From positions 45,900,001 to 45,964,000 of the forward strand of contig CM069870.1 in assembly GCA_036172665.1 (NCBI GenBank): DNA of 64,000 bases. The letters run 5' to 3'. Below are positions 12,964 through 28,100 of this stretch, in pieces (the first letter of the stretch is position 1; each line of letters starts with the position of its first letter). Under the pieces are notes generated by a model. It saw nothing but the letters and a program-made list of their open reading frames with translations, ran no database searches and was not told the DNA's origin. The stretch comes from Prosopocoilus inquinatus. Its lineage: Eukaryota; Arthropoda; Insecta; Coleoptera; Lucanidae. A program made the translations under genes and the position numbers.

Positions 12964-15900
12964 TATTTGACGTTTGGATGGACTCCAGTAGCTCTGATGT
13001 GAGATACGACGTTTTCTGAGGCAGCAGAAGCTGGAAATAGTTTTAAACGAAACAACACGCATTAGCGTTGTTCCTGTGATGTATCTAATCGATCCTTACT
13101 CATCTATCATGTTATTTTACGTTTGGATGGACTCCAGTAACTCTGATGTGAGATACAAAGTTTTTGGACGCAGCAGAAGCTGGAAATAGTTTTGAACGAA
13201 ACAACACGTATTAGCGTTGTTCCTGTGATGTATCTAATCGATCCTTACTTTTCTATCATGTTGTTTGACGTTTCGATGGACTCCAGTAACTCTGATGTGA
13301 GATACGACGTTTTCGGACGCAGCAGAAGCTGGAAATAGTTTTAAACGAAACAACATGCATTAGCGATGTTCCTGTGATGTATCTAAACGATCCTTACTCA
13401 TCTATAGTGTTATTTGACGTTTGGACGGACTCCAGTAACCCTGACGTGAGATACGAAGTTCTCGGACGCAGCAGAAGCTGGAAATAGTTTTAAATGAAAC
13501 AACACGTATTAGCGTTGTTCCTGTGATGTATCTAATCGATCCTTACTTAGCTACTATGTTATTTGACGTTTCGATGGACTCCAGAAACTCTAATGTGAGA
13601 TACGAAATTTTCGGACGCAGCAGCAGCTGGAAATAGTTTGAAACGAAACAACAAATATTAGCGTTGTTTCTGTGATGTATCTAATCGATCCTTACTCATC
13701 TATCATGTTATTTGACGTTTGGATGAACTCCAGTAACCCTGACGTGAGATACGAAGTTCTCGGACGCAGCAGAAGCTGGAAATAGTTTTAAATGAAACAA
13801 CACGTATTAGCGCTGTTCCTGTGATGTATCTAAACGATCCTTACTTATCTAACATGTTATTTGACGTTTGGATGGACTCCAGTAAGTCTGATGTGAGATA
13901 CAAAGTTTGTGGACGCAGCAGGAGCTGTAAATAGTTTTAAACGAAACAACACGTATTAGCGTTGTTCCTGTGCTGTATCTAATCGATCCTTACTCATATA
14001 TCATGTTATTTGGCGTTTCGATGTACTCCAGTAGCTCTGATGTGAGATACGACGTTTTCGGACGCACCAGAAGCTGGAAATAGTTTGAAACGAAACAACA
14101 CGCATTAGCGTTGTTCCTGTGATGTATCTAATCGATCCTTACACATCTAGCATGTTATTTGACGTTTCGATAGACTCCAGTAACTCTAATGTGAGATACG
14201 AAATTTTCGGACGCAGCAGAAGCTGGAAATAGTTTTAAACGAAACACCACGTATTAGCGTTGTTCCTGTGATATATCTAATCGATCCTTACTCATCTATC
14301 ATGTTATTTTACGTTTGGATGAACTCCAGTAACTCTGATGTGAGATACAAAATTCTTGGACGCAGCAGAAGCTGGAAATAGTTTTGAACGAAACAACACG
14401 CATTAGCGTTGTTCCTGTGATGTATCTAATCGATCCTTACTTAGCTACTATGTTATTTGACGTTTTGATGGACTCCAGTAACTCTAATGTGAGATTCGAA
14501 ATTTTCGGACGCAGCAGAAGCTGGAAATAGTTTTAAACGAAACAACACGCATTAGCGTTGTTCCTGTGATGTATCTAATCGATCCTTACTCATCTATCAT
14601 GTTATTTGGCGTTTCGATGGACTCCAGTAACTTAGATGTGAGATACGAAGTTCTCGGACCCAGCTGAAGCTAGAAATAGTTTTAAACGAAACAACACGCA
14701 TTAGCGTTGTTCCTGTGCTGTATCTAATCGATCCTTACTTATCTATCATGTTATTTGACATTTCGATGGACTCCAGTAACTCTGATGTGAGATACGACGT
14801 TTTCGGACACAGCAGCAGCTGGAAATAGTTTTAAACGAAACAACACATATTAGCGTTGTTCCTGTAATGTATCTAATCGATCCTTACTCATCTATCATGT
14901 TATTTGAAGTTTGGACGGACTCCAGTAACTCTGATGTGAGATACAAAGTTATCGGACGCAGCAGAAGCTGGAAATAGTTTTGAACGAAACAACACGTATT
15001 AGCGTTGTTCCTGTGATGTATCTAAACGATCCTTACTTATCTAACATGTTATTTGACGTTTGGATGGACTCCAGTAAGTCTGATGTGAGATACAAAGTTT
15101 TTGGACGCAGCAGGAGCTGGAAATAGTTTTAAACGAAACAACACGTATTAGCGTTGTTCCTGTGCTGTATCTAATCGATACTTACTTATCTATCATGTTA
15201 TTTGACGTTTCGATGGACTCCAGTAACTCTGATGTGAGATACGAAGTTTTCGGACGCAGCAGAAGCTGGAAATAGTTTTAAACGAAACAACACGTTTTAG
15301 CGTTGTTCCTGTGCTGTATCTAATCGATCCTTACTTATCTATCATGTTATTTGACGTTTCGATACGCTCCAGTAACTCTGATGTGAGATACGACGTTTTC
15401 GGACGCAGCAGAAGCTGGAAATAGTTTTAAACGAAACAACACGCATTAGCGTTGTTCCTGTGATGTATCTAATCGATCCTTACTCATCTATCATGTTATT
15501 TTACGTTTGGATGGACTCCAGTAACTCTGATGTGAGATACAAAGTTTTTGGACGCAACAGAAGCTGGAAATAGTTTTGAACGAAACAACACGTATTAGCG
15601 TTGTTCCTGTGATGTATCTAATCGATCCTTACTTTTCTATCATGTTATTTGACGTTTGGACGGACTCCAGTAACTCTGATGTGAGATACAAAGTTCTCGG
15701 ACGCAGCAGAAGCTGGAAATAGTTTTGAACGAAACAACACGTATTAGCGTTGTTCCTGTGCTGTATCTAATCGATCCTTACTTATCTATCATGTTATTTG
15801 AGGTTTGGATGGACTCCAGTAACCCTGACGTGAGATACGAAGTTCTCGGACGCAGCAGAAGCTGGAAATAGTTTTAAACGAAACAACACGCATTAGCGTT

Positions 15901-18900
15901 GTTCGTGTGATGTATCTAATCGATCCTTACTCATCTATCATGTTATTTGGCGTTACGATGGACTCCAGTAACTTAGATGTGAGATACGAAGTTCTCGGAC
16001 GCAGCTGAAGCTAGAAATAGTTTTAAACGAAACAACACGCATTAGCGTTGTTCCTGTGATGTATCTAATCGATCCTTACTTATCTATCATGTTATTTGAC
16101 GTTTGGATGGACTCCAGTAACCCTGACGTGAGATACGAAGTTCTCGGACGCAGCAGAAGCTGGAAATAGTTTTAAATGAAACAACACGTATTAGCGTTGT
16201 TCCTGTGATGTATCTAATCGATCCTTACTTAGCTACTGTGTTATTTGACGTTTCGATGGACTCCAGAAACTCTAATGTGAGATAGGAAATTTTCGGACGC
16301 AGCAGCAGCTGGAAATAGTTTGAAACGAAACAACAAATATTAGCGTTGTTCCTGTGATGTATCTAATCGATCCTTACTCATCTATCATGTTATTTGGTGT
16401 TACGATGGACTCCAGTAACTTAGATGTGAGATAAGACGTTTTCTGAGGCAGCAGAATCTGGAAATAGTTTTAAACGAAACAACACGCATTAGCCTTGTTC
16501 CTGTGATGTATCTAATCGATCCTTACACATCTATCATGTTATTTGGCGTTTCGATGGACTCCAGTAACCCTGACGTGAGATACGAAGTTCTCGGACGCAG
16601 CAGAAGCTGGAAATAGTTTTGAACGAAACAACACGTATTAGCGTTGATCCTGTGATGTATCTAATCGATCCTTACTTTTCTATCATGTTGTTTGACGTTT
16701 CGATGGACTACAGTAACTCTGATGTGAGATACGACGTTTTCGGACGCAGCAGAAGCTGGAAATAGTTTTCAACGAAACAACATGCATTAGCGATGTTCCT
16801 GTGATGTATCTAAACGATCCTTACTCATCTATAGTGTTATTTGACGTTTGGACGGACTCCAGTAACTCTGATGTGAGATACAAAGTTCTCGGACGCAGCA
16901 GAAACTGGAAATAGTTTTGAACGAAACAACACGTATTAGCGTTGTTCCTGTGATGTATCTAAACGATCCTTACTTATCCAACATGTTATTTAACGTTTGG
17001 ATGGACTCCAGTAAGTCTGATGTGAGCTACAAAGTTTTTGGACGCAGCAGGAGCTGGAAATAGTTTTAAACGAAACAACACGTATTAGCGTTGTTCCTGT
17101 GATGTATCTAATCGATCCTTACTTATCTATCATGTTATTTGACGTTTCGATGGACTCCAGTAACTCTGATGTGAGATACGACGTTTTCGGACGCAGCAGA
17201 AGCTGGAAATAGTTTTGAACGAAACAACACCTATTAGCGTTGTTCCTGTGATGTATCTAAACGATCCTTACTTATCTAACATGTTATTTGAGGTTTGGAT
17301 GGACTCCAGTAAGTCTGATGTGAGATACAAAGTTTTGGGACGCAGCAGGAGCTGGAAATAGTTTTAAACGAAACAACACGTATTAGCGTTGTTCCTGTGC
17401 TGTATCTAATCGATCCTTACTTATCTATCATGTTATTTGAGGTTTGGATGGACTCCAGTAACCCTGACGTGAGATACGAAGTTCTCGGACGCAGCAGAAG
17501 CTGGAAATAGTTTTAAACGAAACAACACGCATTAGCGTTGTTCCTGTGATGTATCTAATCGATCCTTACTCATCTATCATGTTATTTGGCGTTTCGATGG
17601 ACTCCAGTAACTTAGATGTGAGATACGAAGTTCTCGGACCCAGCTGAAGCTAGAAATAGTTTTAAACGAAACAACACGCATTAGCGTTGTTCCTGTGCTG
17701 TATCTAATCGATCCTTACTTATCTATCATGTTATTTGACATTTCGATGGACTCCAGTAACTCTGATGTGAGATACGACGTTTTCGGACACAGCAGCAGCT
17801 GGAAATAGTTTTAAACGAAACAACACATATTAGCGTTGTTCCTGTAATGTATCTAATCGATCCTTACTCATCTATCATGTTATTTGACGTTTGGACGGAC
17901 TCCAGTAACTCTGATGTGAGATACAAAGTTATCGGACGCAGCAGAAGCTGGAAATAGTTTTGAACGAAACAACACGTATTAGCGTTGTTCCTGTGATGTA
18001 TCTAAACGATCCTTACTTATCTAATATGTTATTTGACGTCTGGATGGACTCCAGTAAGTCTGATGTGAGATACAAAGTTTTTGGACGCAGCAGGAGCTGG
18101 AAATAGTTTTAAACGAAACAACACGTATTAGCGTTGTTCCTGTGCTGTATCTAATCGATACTTACTTATCTATCATGTTATTTGACGTTTCGATGGACTC
18201 CAGTAACTCTGATGTGAGATACGAAGTTTTCGGACGCAGCAGAAGCTGGAAATAGTTTTAAACGAAACAACACGTTTTAGCGTTGTTCCTGTGCTGTATC
18301 TAATCGATCCTTACTTATCTATCATGTTATTTGACGTTTCGATGGGCTCCAGTACCTCTGATGTGAGATACGACGTTTTCGGACGCAGCAGAAGCTGGAA
18401 ATAGTTCTAAACGAAACAACACGCATTAGCGATGTTCCTGTGATGTATCTAATCGATCCTTACTCATCTATCATGTTATTTTACGTTTGGATGGACTCCA
18501 GTAACTCTGATGTGAGATACAAAGTTTTTGGACGCAGCAGAAGCTGGAAATAGTTTTGAACGAAACAACACGTACTAGCGTTGTTCCTGTGATGTATCTA
18601 ATCGATCCTTACTTTTCTATCATGTTATTTGACGTTTCGATGGACTCCAGTAACTCTGATGTGAGATACGACGTTTTCGGACGCAGCAGAAACTGGAAAT
18701 AGTTTTAAACGAAACAACACGCATTAGCGATGTTCCTGTGATGTATCTAAACGATCCTTACTCATCTATCATGTTATTTGACGTTTGGACGGACTCCAGT
18801 AACTCTGATGTGAGATACAAAGTTCTCGGACGCAGCAGAAGCTGGAAATAGTTTTGAACGAAACAACACGTATTGGCGTTGTTCTTGTGCTGTATCTAAT

Positions 18901-21900
18901 CGATCCTTACTTATCTATCATGTTATTTGAGGTTTGGATGGACTCCAGTAACCCTGACGTGAGATACGAAGTTCTCGGACGCAGCAAAAGCTGGAAATAG
19001 TTTTAAACGAAACAACACGCATTAGCGTTGTTCCTGTGATGTATCTAATCGATCCATACTCATCTATCATGTTATTTGGCGTTACGATGGACTCCAGTAA
19101 CTTAGATGTGAGATACGAAGTTCTCGGACGCAGCTGAAGCTAGAAATAGTTTTAAACGAAACAACACGCATTAGCGTTGTTCCTGTAATGTATCTAATCG
19201 ATCCTTACTTATCTATCATGTTATTTGACGTTTGGATGGACTCCAGTAACCCTGACGTGAGATACGAAGTTCTCGGACGCAGCAGAAACTGGAAATAGTT
19301 TTAAATGAAACAACACGTATTAGCGTTGTTCCTGTGATGTATCTAATCGATCCTTACTTAGCTACTATGTTATTTGACGTTTCGATGGACTCCAGAAACT
19401 CTAATGTGAGATACGAAATTTTCGGACGCAGCAGCAGCTGGAAATAGTTTGAAACGAAACAACAAATATTAGCGTTGTTTCTGTGATGTATCTAATCGAT
19501 CCTTACTCATCTATCATGTTATTTGACGTTTGGATGAACTCCAGTAACCCTGACGTGAGATACGAAGTTCTCGGACGCAGCAGAAGCTGGAAATAGTTTT
19601 AAATGAAACAACACGTATTAGCGCTGTTCCTGTGATGTATCTAAACGATCCTTACTTATCTAACATGTTATTTGACGTTTGGATGGACTCCAGTAAGTCT
19701 GATGTGAGATACAAAGTTTGTGGACGCAGCAGGAGCTGTAAATAGTTTTAAACGAAACAACACGTATTAGCGTTGTTCCTGTGCTGAATCTAATCGATCC
19801 TTACTCATATATCATGTTATTTGGCGTTTCGATGTACTCCAGTAGCTCTGATGTGAGATACGACGTTTTCGGACGCAGCAGAAGCTGGAAATAGTTTGAA
19901 ACGAAACAACACGCATTAGCGTTGTTCCTGTGATGTATCTAATCGATCCTTACACATCTAGCATGTTATTTGACGTTTCGATAGACTCCAGTAACTCTAA
20001 TGTGAGATACGAAATTTTCGGACGCAGCAGAAGCTGGAAATAGTTTTAAACGAAACACCACGTATTAGCGTTGTTCCTGTGATATATCTAATCGATCCTT
20101 ACTCATCTATCATGTTATTTTACGTTTGGATGAACTCCAGTAACTCTGATGTGAGATACAAAGTTCTTGGACGCAGCAGAAGCTGGAAATAGTTTTGAAC
20201 GAAACAACACGTATTAGCGTTGTTCCTGTGCTGTATCTAATCGATCCTTACTTATCTATCATGTTATTTGAGGTTTGGATGGACTCCAGTAACCCTGACG
20301 TGAGATACGAAGTTCTCGGACGCAGCAGAAGCTGGAAATAGTTTTAAACGAAACAACACGCATTAGCGTTGTTCCTGTGATGTATCTAATCGATCCTTAC
20401 TCATCTATCATGTTATTTGGCGTTACGATGGACTCCAGTAACTTAGATGTGAGATACGAAGTTCTCGGACGCAGCTGAAGCTAGAAATAGTTTTAAACGA
20501 AACAACACGCATTAGCGTTGTTCCTGTGATGTATCTAATCGATCCTTACTTATCTATCATGTTATTTGACGTTTGGATGGACTCCAGTAACCCTGACGTG
20601 AGATACGAAGTTCTCGGACGCAGCAGAAGCTGGAAATAGTTTTAAATGAAACAACACGTATTAGCGTTGTTCCTGTGATGTATCTAATCGATCCTTACTT
20701 AGCTACTGTGTTATTTGACGTTTCGATGGACTCCAGAAACTCTAATGTGAGATAGGAAATTTTCGGACGCAGCAGCAGCTGGAAATAGTTTGAAACGAAA
20801 CAACAAATATTAGCGTTGTTCCTGTGATGTATCTAATCGATCCTTACACATCTATCATGTTATTTGGCGTTTCGATGGACTCCAGTAACCCTGACGTGAG
20901 ATACGAAGTTCTCGGACGCAGCAGAAGCTGGAAATAGTTTTGAACGAAACAACACGTATTAGCGTTGTTCCTGTGATGTATCTAATCGATCCTTACACAT
21001 CTATCATGTTATTTGGCGTTACGATGGACTCCAGTAACTTAGATGTGAGATAAGACGTTTTCTGAGGCAGCAGAATCTGGAAATAGTTTTAAACGAAACA
21101 ACACGCATTAGCCTTGTTCCTGTGATGTATCTAATCGATCCTTACACATCTATCATGTTATTTGGCGTTTCGATGGACTCCAGTAGCTCTGATGTGAGAT
21201 ACGACGTTTTCTGAGGCAGCAGAAGCTGGAAATAGTTTTAAACGAAACAACACGCATTAGCGTTGTTCCTGTGATGTATCTAATCGATCCTTACTCATCT
21301 AACATGTTATTTGACGTTTGGATGGACTCCAGTAAGTCTGATGTGAGATACAATGTTTTGGGACGCAGCAGAAGCTGGAAATAGTTTTAAACGAAACAAC
21401 ACCCATTAGCGTTGTTCCTGTGATGTATCTAATCGATCCTTACTCATCTATCATGTTATTTGGCGTTACGATGGACTCCAGTAACTTAGATGTGAGATAC
21501 GACGTTTTCTGAGGCAGCAGAATCTGGAAATAGTTTTAAACGAAACAACACGCATTAGCCTTGTTCCTGTGATGTATCTAATCGATCCTTACTCATCTAT
21601 CATGTTATTTGGCGTTTCGATGGACTCCAGTAGCTCTGATGTGAGATACGACGTTTTCTGAGGCAGCAGAAGCTGGAAATAGTTTTAAACGAAACAACAC
21701 GCATTAGCGTTGTTCCTGTGATGTATCTAATCGATCCTTACTCATCTATCATGTTACTTGACGTTTCGATGGACTCCAGTAACTCTAATGTGAGAAACGA
21801 AGTTCTCGGACGCAGCTGAAGCTAGAAATAGTTTTAAACGAAACAACACGCATTAGCGTTGTTCCTGTGATGTATCTAATCGATCCTTACTTATCTATCA

Positions 21901-24900
21901 TGTTATTTGACGTTTGGATGGACTCCAGTAACCCTGACGTGAGATACGAAGTTCTCGGACGCAGCAGAAGCTGGAAATAGTTTTAAACGAAACAACACGC
22001 ATCAGCGTTGTTCCTGTGATGTATCTAATCGATCCTTACTTATCTATCATGTTATTTCACATTTGGATGGACTCCAGTAACCCTGACGTGAGATACGAAG
22101 TTCTCGGACGCAGCAGAAGCTGGAAATAGTTTTAAACGAAACAACACGTATTAGCGTTGTTCCTGTGATGTATCTAATCGATCCTTACTCATCTATCATG
22201 TTATTTGACGTTTGGATGGACTCCAGTAACTCTGATGTGAGATACAAAGTTCTTGGACGCAGCAGAAGCTGGAAATAGTTTTGAACTAAACAACACGTAT
22301 TAGCGTTGTTCCTGTGATGTATCTAATCGATCCTTACTTAGGTACTATGTTATTTGACGTTTCGATGGACTCCAGTAACTCTAATGTGAGATACGAAATT
22401 TTCGGACGCAGCAGCAGCTGGAAATAGTTTGAAACGAAACAACACATATTAGCGCTGTTCCTGTGATGTATCTAATCGATCCTTACTCATATATCATGTT
22501 ATTTGACGTTTGGACGGACTCCAGTAACTCTGATGAGAGATACAAAGTTCTCGGACGCAGTAGAAGCTGGAAATAGTTTTAAACGAAACAACACGCATTA
22601 GCGTTGTTCCTGTGATGTATCTAATCGATCCTTACTCATCTATCATGTTATTTGACGTTTGGATGGACTCCAGTAGCTCTGATGTGAGATACGACGTTTT
22701 CTGAGGCAGCAGAAGCTGGAAATAGTTTTAAACGAAACAACACGCATTAGCGTTGTTCCTGTGATGTATCTAATCGATCCTTACTTATCTATCATGTTAT
22801 TTGGCGTTTCGATGGACTCCAGTAACTCTGATGTGAGATACAAAGTTTTTGGACGCAGCAGAAGCTGGAAATAGTTTTGAACTAAACAACACGTATTAGC
22901 GTTGTTCCTGTGATGTATCTATTCGATCCTTACTTAGGTACTATGTTATTTGACGTTTCGATGGATTCCAGTAACTCTAATGTGAGATACGAAATTTTCG
23001 GACGCAGCAGCAGCTGGAAATAGTTTGAAACGAAACAACAAATATTAGCGTTGTTCCTGTGATGTATCTAATCGATCCTTACTCATCTATCATGTTATTT
23101 GGCGTTACGATGGACTCCAGTAACTTAGATGTGAGATACGAAGTTCTCGGACGCAGCTGAAGCTAGAAATAGTTTTAAACGAAACAACACGCATTAGCGT
23201 TGTTCCTGTGATGTATCTAATCGATCCTTACTTATCTATCATGTTATTTGACGTTTGGATGGACTCCAGTAACCCTGACGTGAGATACGAAGTTCTCGGA
23301 CGCAGCAGAAGCTGGAAATAGTTTTAAATGAAACAACACGTATTAGCGTTGTTCCTGTGATGTATCTAATCGATCCTTACTTAGCTACTGTGTTATTTGA
23401 CGTTTCGATGGACTCCAGAAACTCTAATGTGAGATAGGAAATTTTCGGACGCAGCAGCAGCTGGAAATAGTTTGAAACGAAACAACAAATATTAGCGTTG
23501 TTCCTGTGATGTATCTAATCGATCCTTACTCATCTATCATGTTATTTGGTGTTACGATGGACTCCAGTAACTTAGATGTGAGATAAGACGTTTTCTGAGG
23601 CAGCAGAATCTGGAAATAGTTTTAAACGAAACAACACGCATTAGCCTTGTTCCTGTGATGTATCTAATCGATCCTTACACATCTATCATGTTATTTGGCG
23701 TTTCGATGGACTCCAGTAACCCTGACGTGAGATACGAAGTTCTCGGATGCAGCAGAAGCTGGAAATAGTTTTGAACGAAACAACACGTATTAGCGTTGAT
23801 CCTGTGATGTATCTAATCGATCCTTACTTTTCTATCATGTTGTTTGACGTTTCGATGGACTACAGTAACTCTGATGTGAGATACGACGTTTTCGGACGCA
23901 GCAGAAGCTGGAAATAGTTTTCAACGAAACAACATGCATTAGCGATGTTCCTGTGATGTATCTAAACGATCCTTACTCATCTATAGTGTTATTTGACGTT
24001 TGGACGGACTCCAGTAACTCTGATGTGAGATACAAAGTTCTCGGACGCAGCAGAAACTGGAAATAGTTTTGAACGAAACAACACGTATTAGCGTTGTTCC
24101 TGTGATGTATCTAAACGATCCTTACTTATCCAACATGTTATTTAACGTTTGGATGGACTCCAGTAAGTCTGATGTGAGCTACAAAGTTTTTGGACGCAGC
24201 AGGAGCTGGAAATAGTTTTAAACGAAACAACACGTATTAGCGTTGTTCCTGTGATGTATCTAATCGATCCTTACTTATCTATCATGTTATTTGACGTTTC
24301 GATGGACTCCAGTAACTCTGATGTGAGATACGACGTTTTCGGACGCAGCAGAAGCTGGAAATAGTTTTGAACGAAACAACACCTATTAGCGTTGTTCCTG
24401 TGATGTATCTAAACGATCCTTACTTATCTAACATGTTATTTGAGGTTTGGATGGACTCCAGTAAGTCTGATGTGAGATACAAAGTTTTGGGACGCAGCAG
24501 GAGCTGGAAATAGTTTTAAACGAAACAACACGTATTAGCGTTGTTCCTGTGCTGTATCTAATCGATCCTTACTTATCTATCATGTTATTTGAGGTTTGGA
24601 TGGACTCCAGTAACCCTGACGTGAGATACGAAGTTCTCGGACGCAGCAGAAGCTGGAAATAGTTTTAAACGAAACAACACGCATTAGCGTTGTTCCTGTG
24701 ATGTATCTAATCGATCCTTACTCATCTATCATGTTATTTGGCGTTACGATGGACTCCAGTAACTTAGATGTGAGATACGAAGTTCTCGGATGCAGCTGAA
24801 GCTAGAAATAGTTTTAAACGAAACAACACGCATTAGCGTTGTTCCTGTGATGTATCTAATCGATCCTTACTTATCTATCATGTTATTTGACGTTTGGATG

Positions 24901-25181
24901 GACTCCAGTAACCCTGACGTGAGATACGAAGTTCTCGGACGCAGCAGAAGCTGGAAATAGTTTTAAATGAAACAACACGTATTAGCGTTGTTCCTGTGAT
25001 GTATCTAATCGATCCTTACTTAGCTACTATGTTATTTGACGTTTCGATGGACTCCAGAAACTCTAATGTGAGATACGAAATTTTCGGACGCAGCAGCAGC
25101 TGGAAATAGTTTGAAACGAAACAACAAATATTAGCGTTGTTCCTGTGATGTATCTAATCGATCCTTACTCATCTATCATGT
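12964..25181 (+). repeat. Higher-order repeat unit, copy 2: 82 monomers, 12,218 bp
   Basis: This copy follows copy 1 directly and repeats its monomer order and private markers throughout. By eye I found only three differences from copy 1: CGCATTAGC instead of CGTATTAGC in the first monomer, TATCTAAACG instead of TATTTAAACG (copy 1 near 2802), and TTATCTATCAT instead of TTATCTGTCAT (copy 1 near 8338). That implies about 99.9% identity over 12.2 kb, although my comparison was not exhaustive. It ends where the next sequence (25182) jumps to the sixth monomer of the unit rather than the first. Such identity means either a recent duplication or ongoing homogenisation; an assembly duplication is possible but is argued against by the substitutions and by the distinct right flank. 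Confidence 0.93.
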
Positions 25182-28100
25182 TATTTGACGTTTGGATGAA
25201 CTCCACTAACCCTGACGTGAGATACGAAGTTCTCGGACGCAGCAGAAGCTGGAAATAGTTTTAAATGAAACAACACGTATTAGCGCTGTTCCTGTGATGT
25301 ATCTAAACGATCCTTACTTATCTAACATGTTATTTGACGTTTGGATGGACTCCAGTAAGTCTGATGTGAGATACAAAGTTATCGGACGCAGCAGAAGCTG
25401 GAAATAGTTTTGAACGAAACAACACGTATTAGCGTTGTTCCTGTGATGTATCTAAACGATCCTTACTTATCTAACATGTTATTTGACGTTTGGATGAACT
25501 CCAGTAACCCTGACGTGAGATACGAAGTTCTCGGACGCAGCAGAAGCTGGAAATAGTTTTGAACGAAACAACACGTATTAGCGTTGTGCCTGTGCTGTAT
25601 CTAATCGATCCTTACTCATATATCATGTTATTTGGCGTTTCGATGTACTCCAGTAGCTCCGATGTGAGATACGACGTTTTCGGACGCAGCAGAAGCTGGA
25701 AATAGTTTTAAACGAAACAACACGCATTAGCGTTGTTCCTGTGATGTATCTAATCGATCCTTACACATCTAGCATGTTATTTGACGTTTCGATAGACTCC
25801 AGTAACTCTAATGTGAGATACGAAATTTTCGGACGCAGCAGAAGCTGGAAATAGTTTTAAATGAAACACCACGTTTTAGCGTTGTTCCTGTGATATATCT
25901 AATCGATCCTTACTCATCTATCATGTTATTTTACGTTTGGATGAACTCCAGTAACTCTGATGTGAGATACAAAGTTCTTGGACGCAGCAGAAGCTGGAAA
26001 TAGTTTTGAACGAAACAAAACGCATTAGCGTTGTTCCTGTGATGTATCTAATCGATCCTTACTTACCTACTATGTTATTTGACGTTTCGATGGACTCCAG
26101 TAACTCTAATGTGAGATACGAAATTTTCGGACGCAGCAGAAGCTGGAAATAGTTTTAAACGAAACAACACGCATTAGCGTTGTTCCCGTGATGCATCTAA
26201 TCGATCCTTACTCATCTATCATGTTATTTGGCGTTTCGATGGACTCCAGTAACTTAGATGTGAGATACGAAGTTCTCGGACCCAGCTGAAGCTAGAAATA
26301 GTTTTAAACGAAACAACACGCATTAGCGTTGTTCCTGTGCTGTATCTAATCGATCCTTACTTATCTATCATGTTATTTGACATTTCGATGGACTCCAGTA
26401 ACTCTGATGTGAGATACGACGTTTTCGGACACAGCAGCAGCTGGAAATAGTTTTAAACGAAACAACACATATTAGCGTTGTTCCTGTAATGTATCTAATC
26501 GATCCTTACTCATCTATCATGTTATTTGACGTTTGGACGGACTCCAGTAACTCTGATGTGAGATACAAAGTTATCGGACGCAGCAGAAGCTGGAAGTAGT
26601 TTTGAACGAAACAACACGTATTAGCGTTGTTCCTGTGATGTATCTAAACGATCCTTACTTATCTAACATGTTATTTGACGTTTGGATGGACTCCAGTAAG
26701 TCTGATGTGAGATACAAAGTTTTTGGACGCAGCAGGAGCTGGAAATAGTTTTAAACGAAACAACACGTATTAGCGTTGTTCCTGTGCTGTATCTAATCGA
26801 TACTTACTTATCTATCATGTTATTTGACGTTTCGATGTACTCCAGTAACTCTGATGTGAGATACGAAGTTTTCGGACGCAGCAGAAGCTGGAAATAGTTT
26901 TAAACGAAACAACACGCATTAGCGTTGTTCCTGTGATGTATCTAATCGATCCTTACTCATCTATCATGTTATTTGACGTTTGGATGGACTCCAGTAACCC
27001 TGACGTGAGATACGAAGTTCTCGGACGCAGCAGAAGCTGGAAATAGTTTTAAACGAAACAACACGCATTAGCGTTGTTCCTGTGATGTATCTAATCGATC
27101 CTTACACATCTAGCATGTTATTTGACGTTTCGATAGACTCCAGTAACTCTAATGTGAGATACGAAATTTTCGGACGCAGCAGAAGCTGGAAATAGTTTTA
27201 AACGAAACACCACGTATTAGCGTTGTTCCTGTGATATATCTAATCGATCCTTACTCATCTATCATGTTATTTTACGTTTGGATGAACTCCAGTAACTCTG
27301 ATGTGAGATAAAAAGTTCTTGGACGCAGCAGAAGCTGGAAATAGTTTTGAACGAAACAACACGCATTAGCGTTGTTCCTGTGATGTATCTAATCGATCCT
27401 TACTTAGCTACTATGTTATTTGACGTTTCGATGGACTCCAGTAACTCTAATGTGAGATACGAAATTTTCGGACGCAGCAGAAGCTGGAAATAGTTTTAAA
27501 CGAAACAACACGCATTAGCGTTGTTCCTGTGATGTATCTAATCGATCCTTACTCATCTATCATGTTATTTGGCGTTTCGATGGACTCCAGTAACTTAGAT
27601 GTGAGATACGAAGTTCTCGGACCCAGCTGAAGCTAGAAATAGTTTTAAACGAAACAACACGCATTAGCGTTGTTCCTGTGCTGTATCTAATCGATCCTTA
27701 CTTATCTATCATGTTATTTGACATTTCGATGGACTCCAGTAACTCTGATGTGAGATACGACGTTTTCGGACACAGCAGCAGCTGGAAATAGTTTTAAACG
27801 AAACAACACATATTAGCGTTGTTCCTGTAATGTATCTAATCGATCCTTACTCATCTATCATGTTATTTGACGTTTGGACGGACTCCAGTAACTCTGATGT
27901 GAGATACAAAGTTATCGGACGCAGCAGAAGCTGGAAATAGTTTTGAACGAAACAACACGTATTAGCGTTGTTCCTGTGATGTATCTAAACGATCCTTACT
28001 TATCTAATATGTTATTTGACGTCTGGATGGACTCCAGTAAGTCTGATGTGAGATACAAAGTTTTTGGACGCAGCAGGAGCTGGAAATAGTTTTAAACGAA

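Noticed and set aside
746..25181. The 12.2-kb duplication as a pure assembly artefact
   Set aside because: The two copies differ at three or more sites and their right flanks differ, and a third diverged copy follows. An artefact cannot be excluded without reads, so it is listed as the main test rather than accepted.
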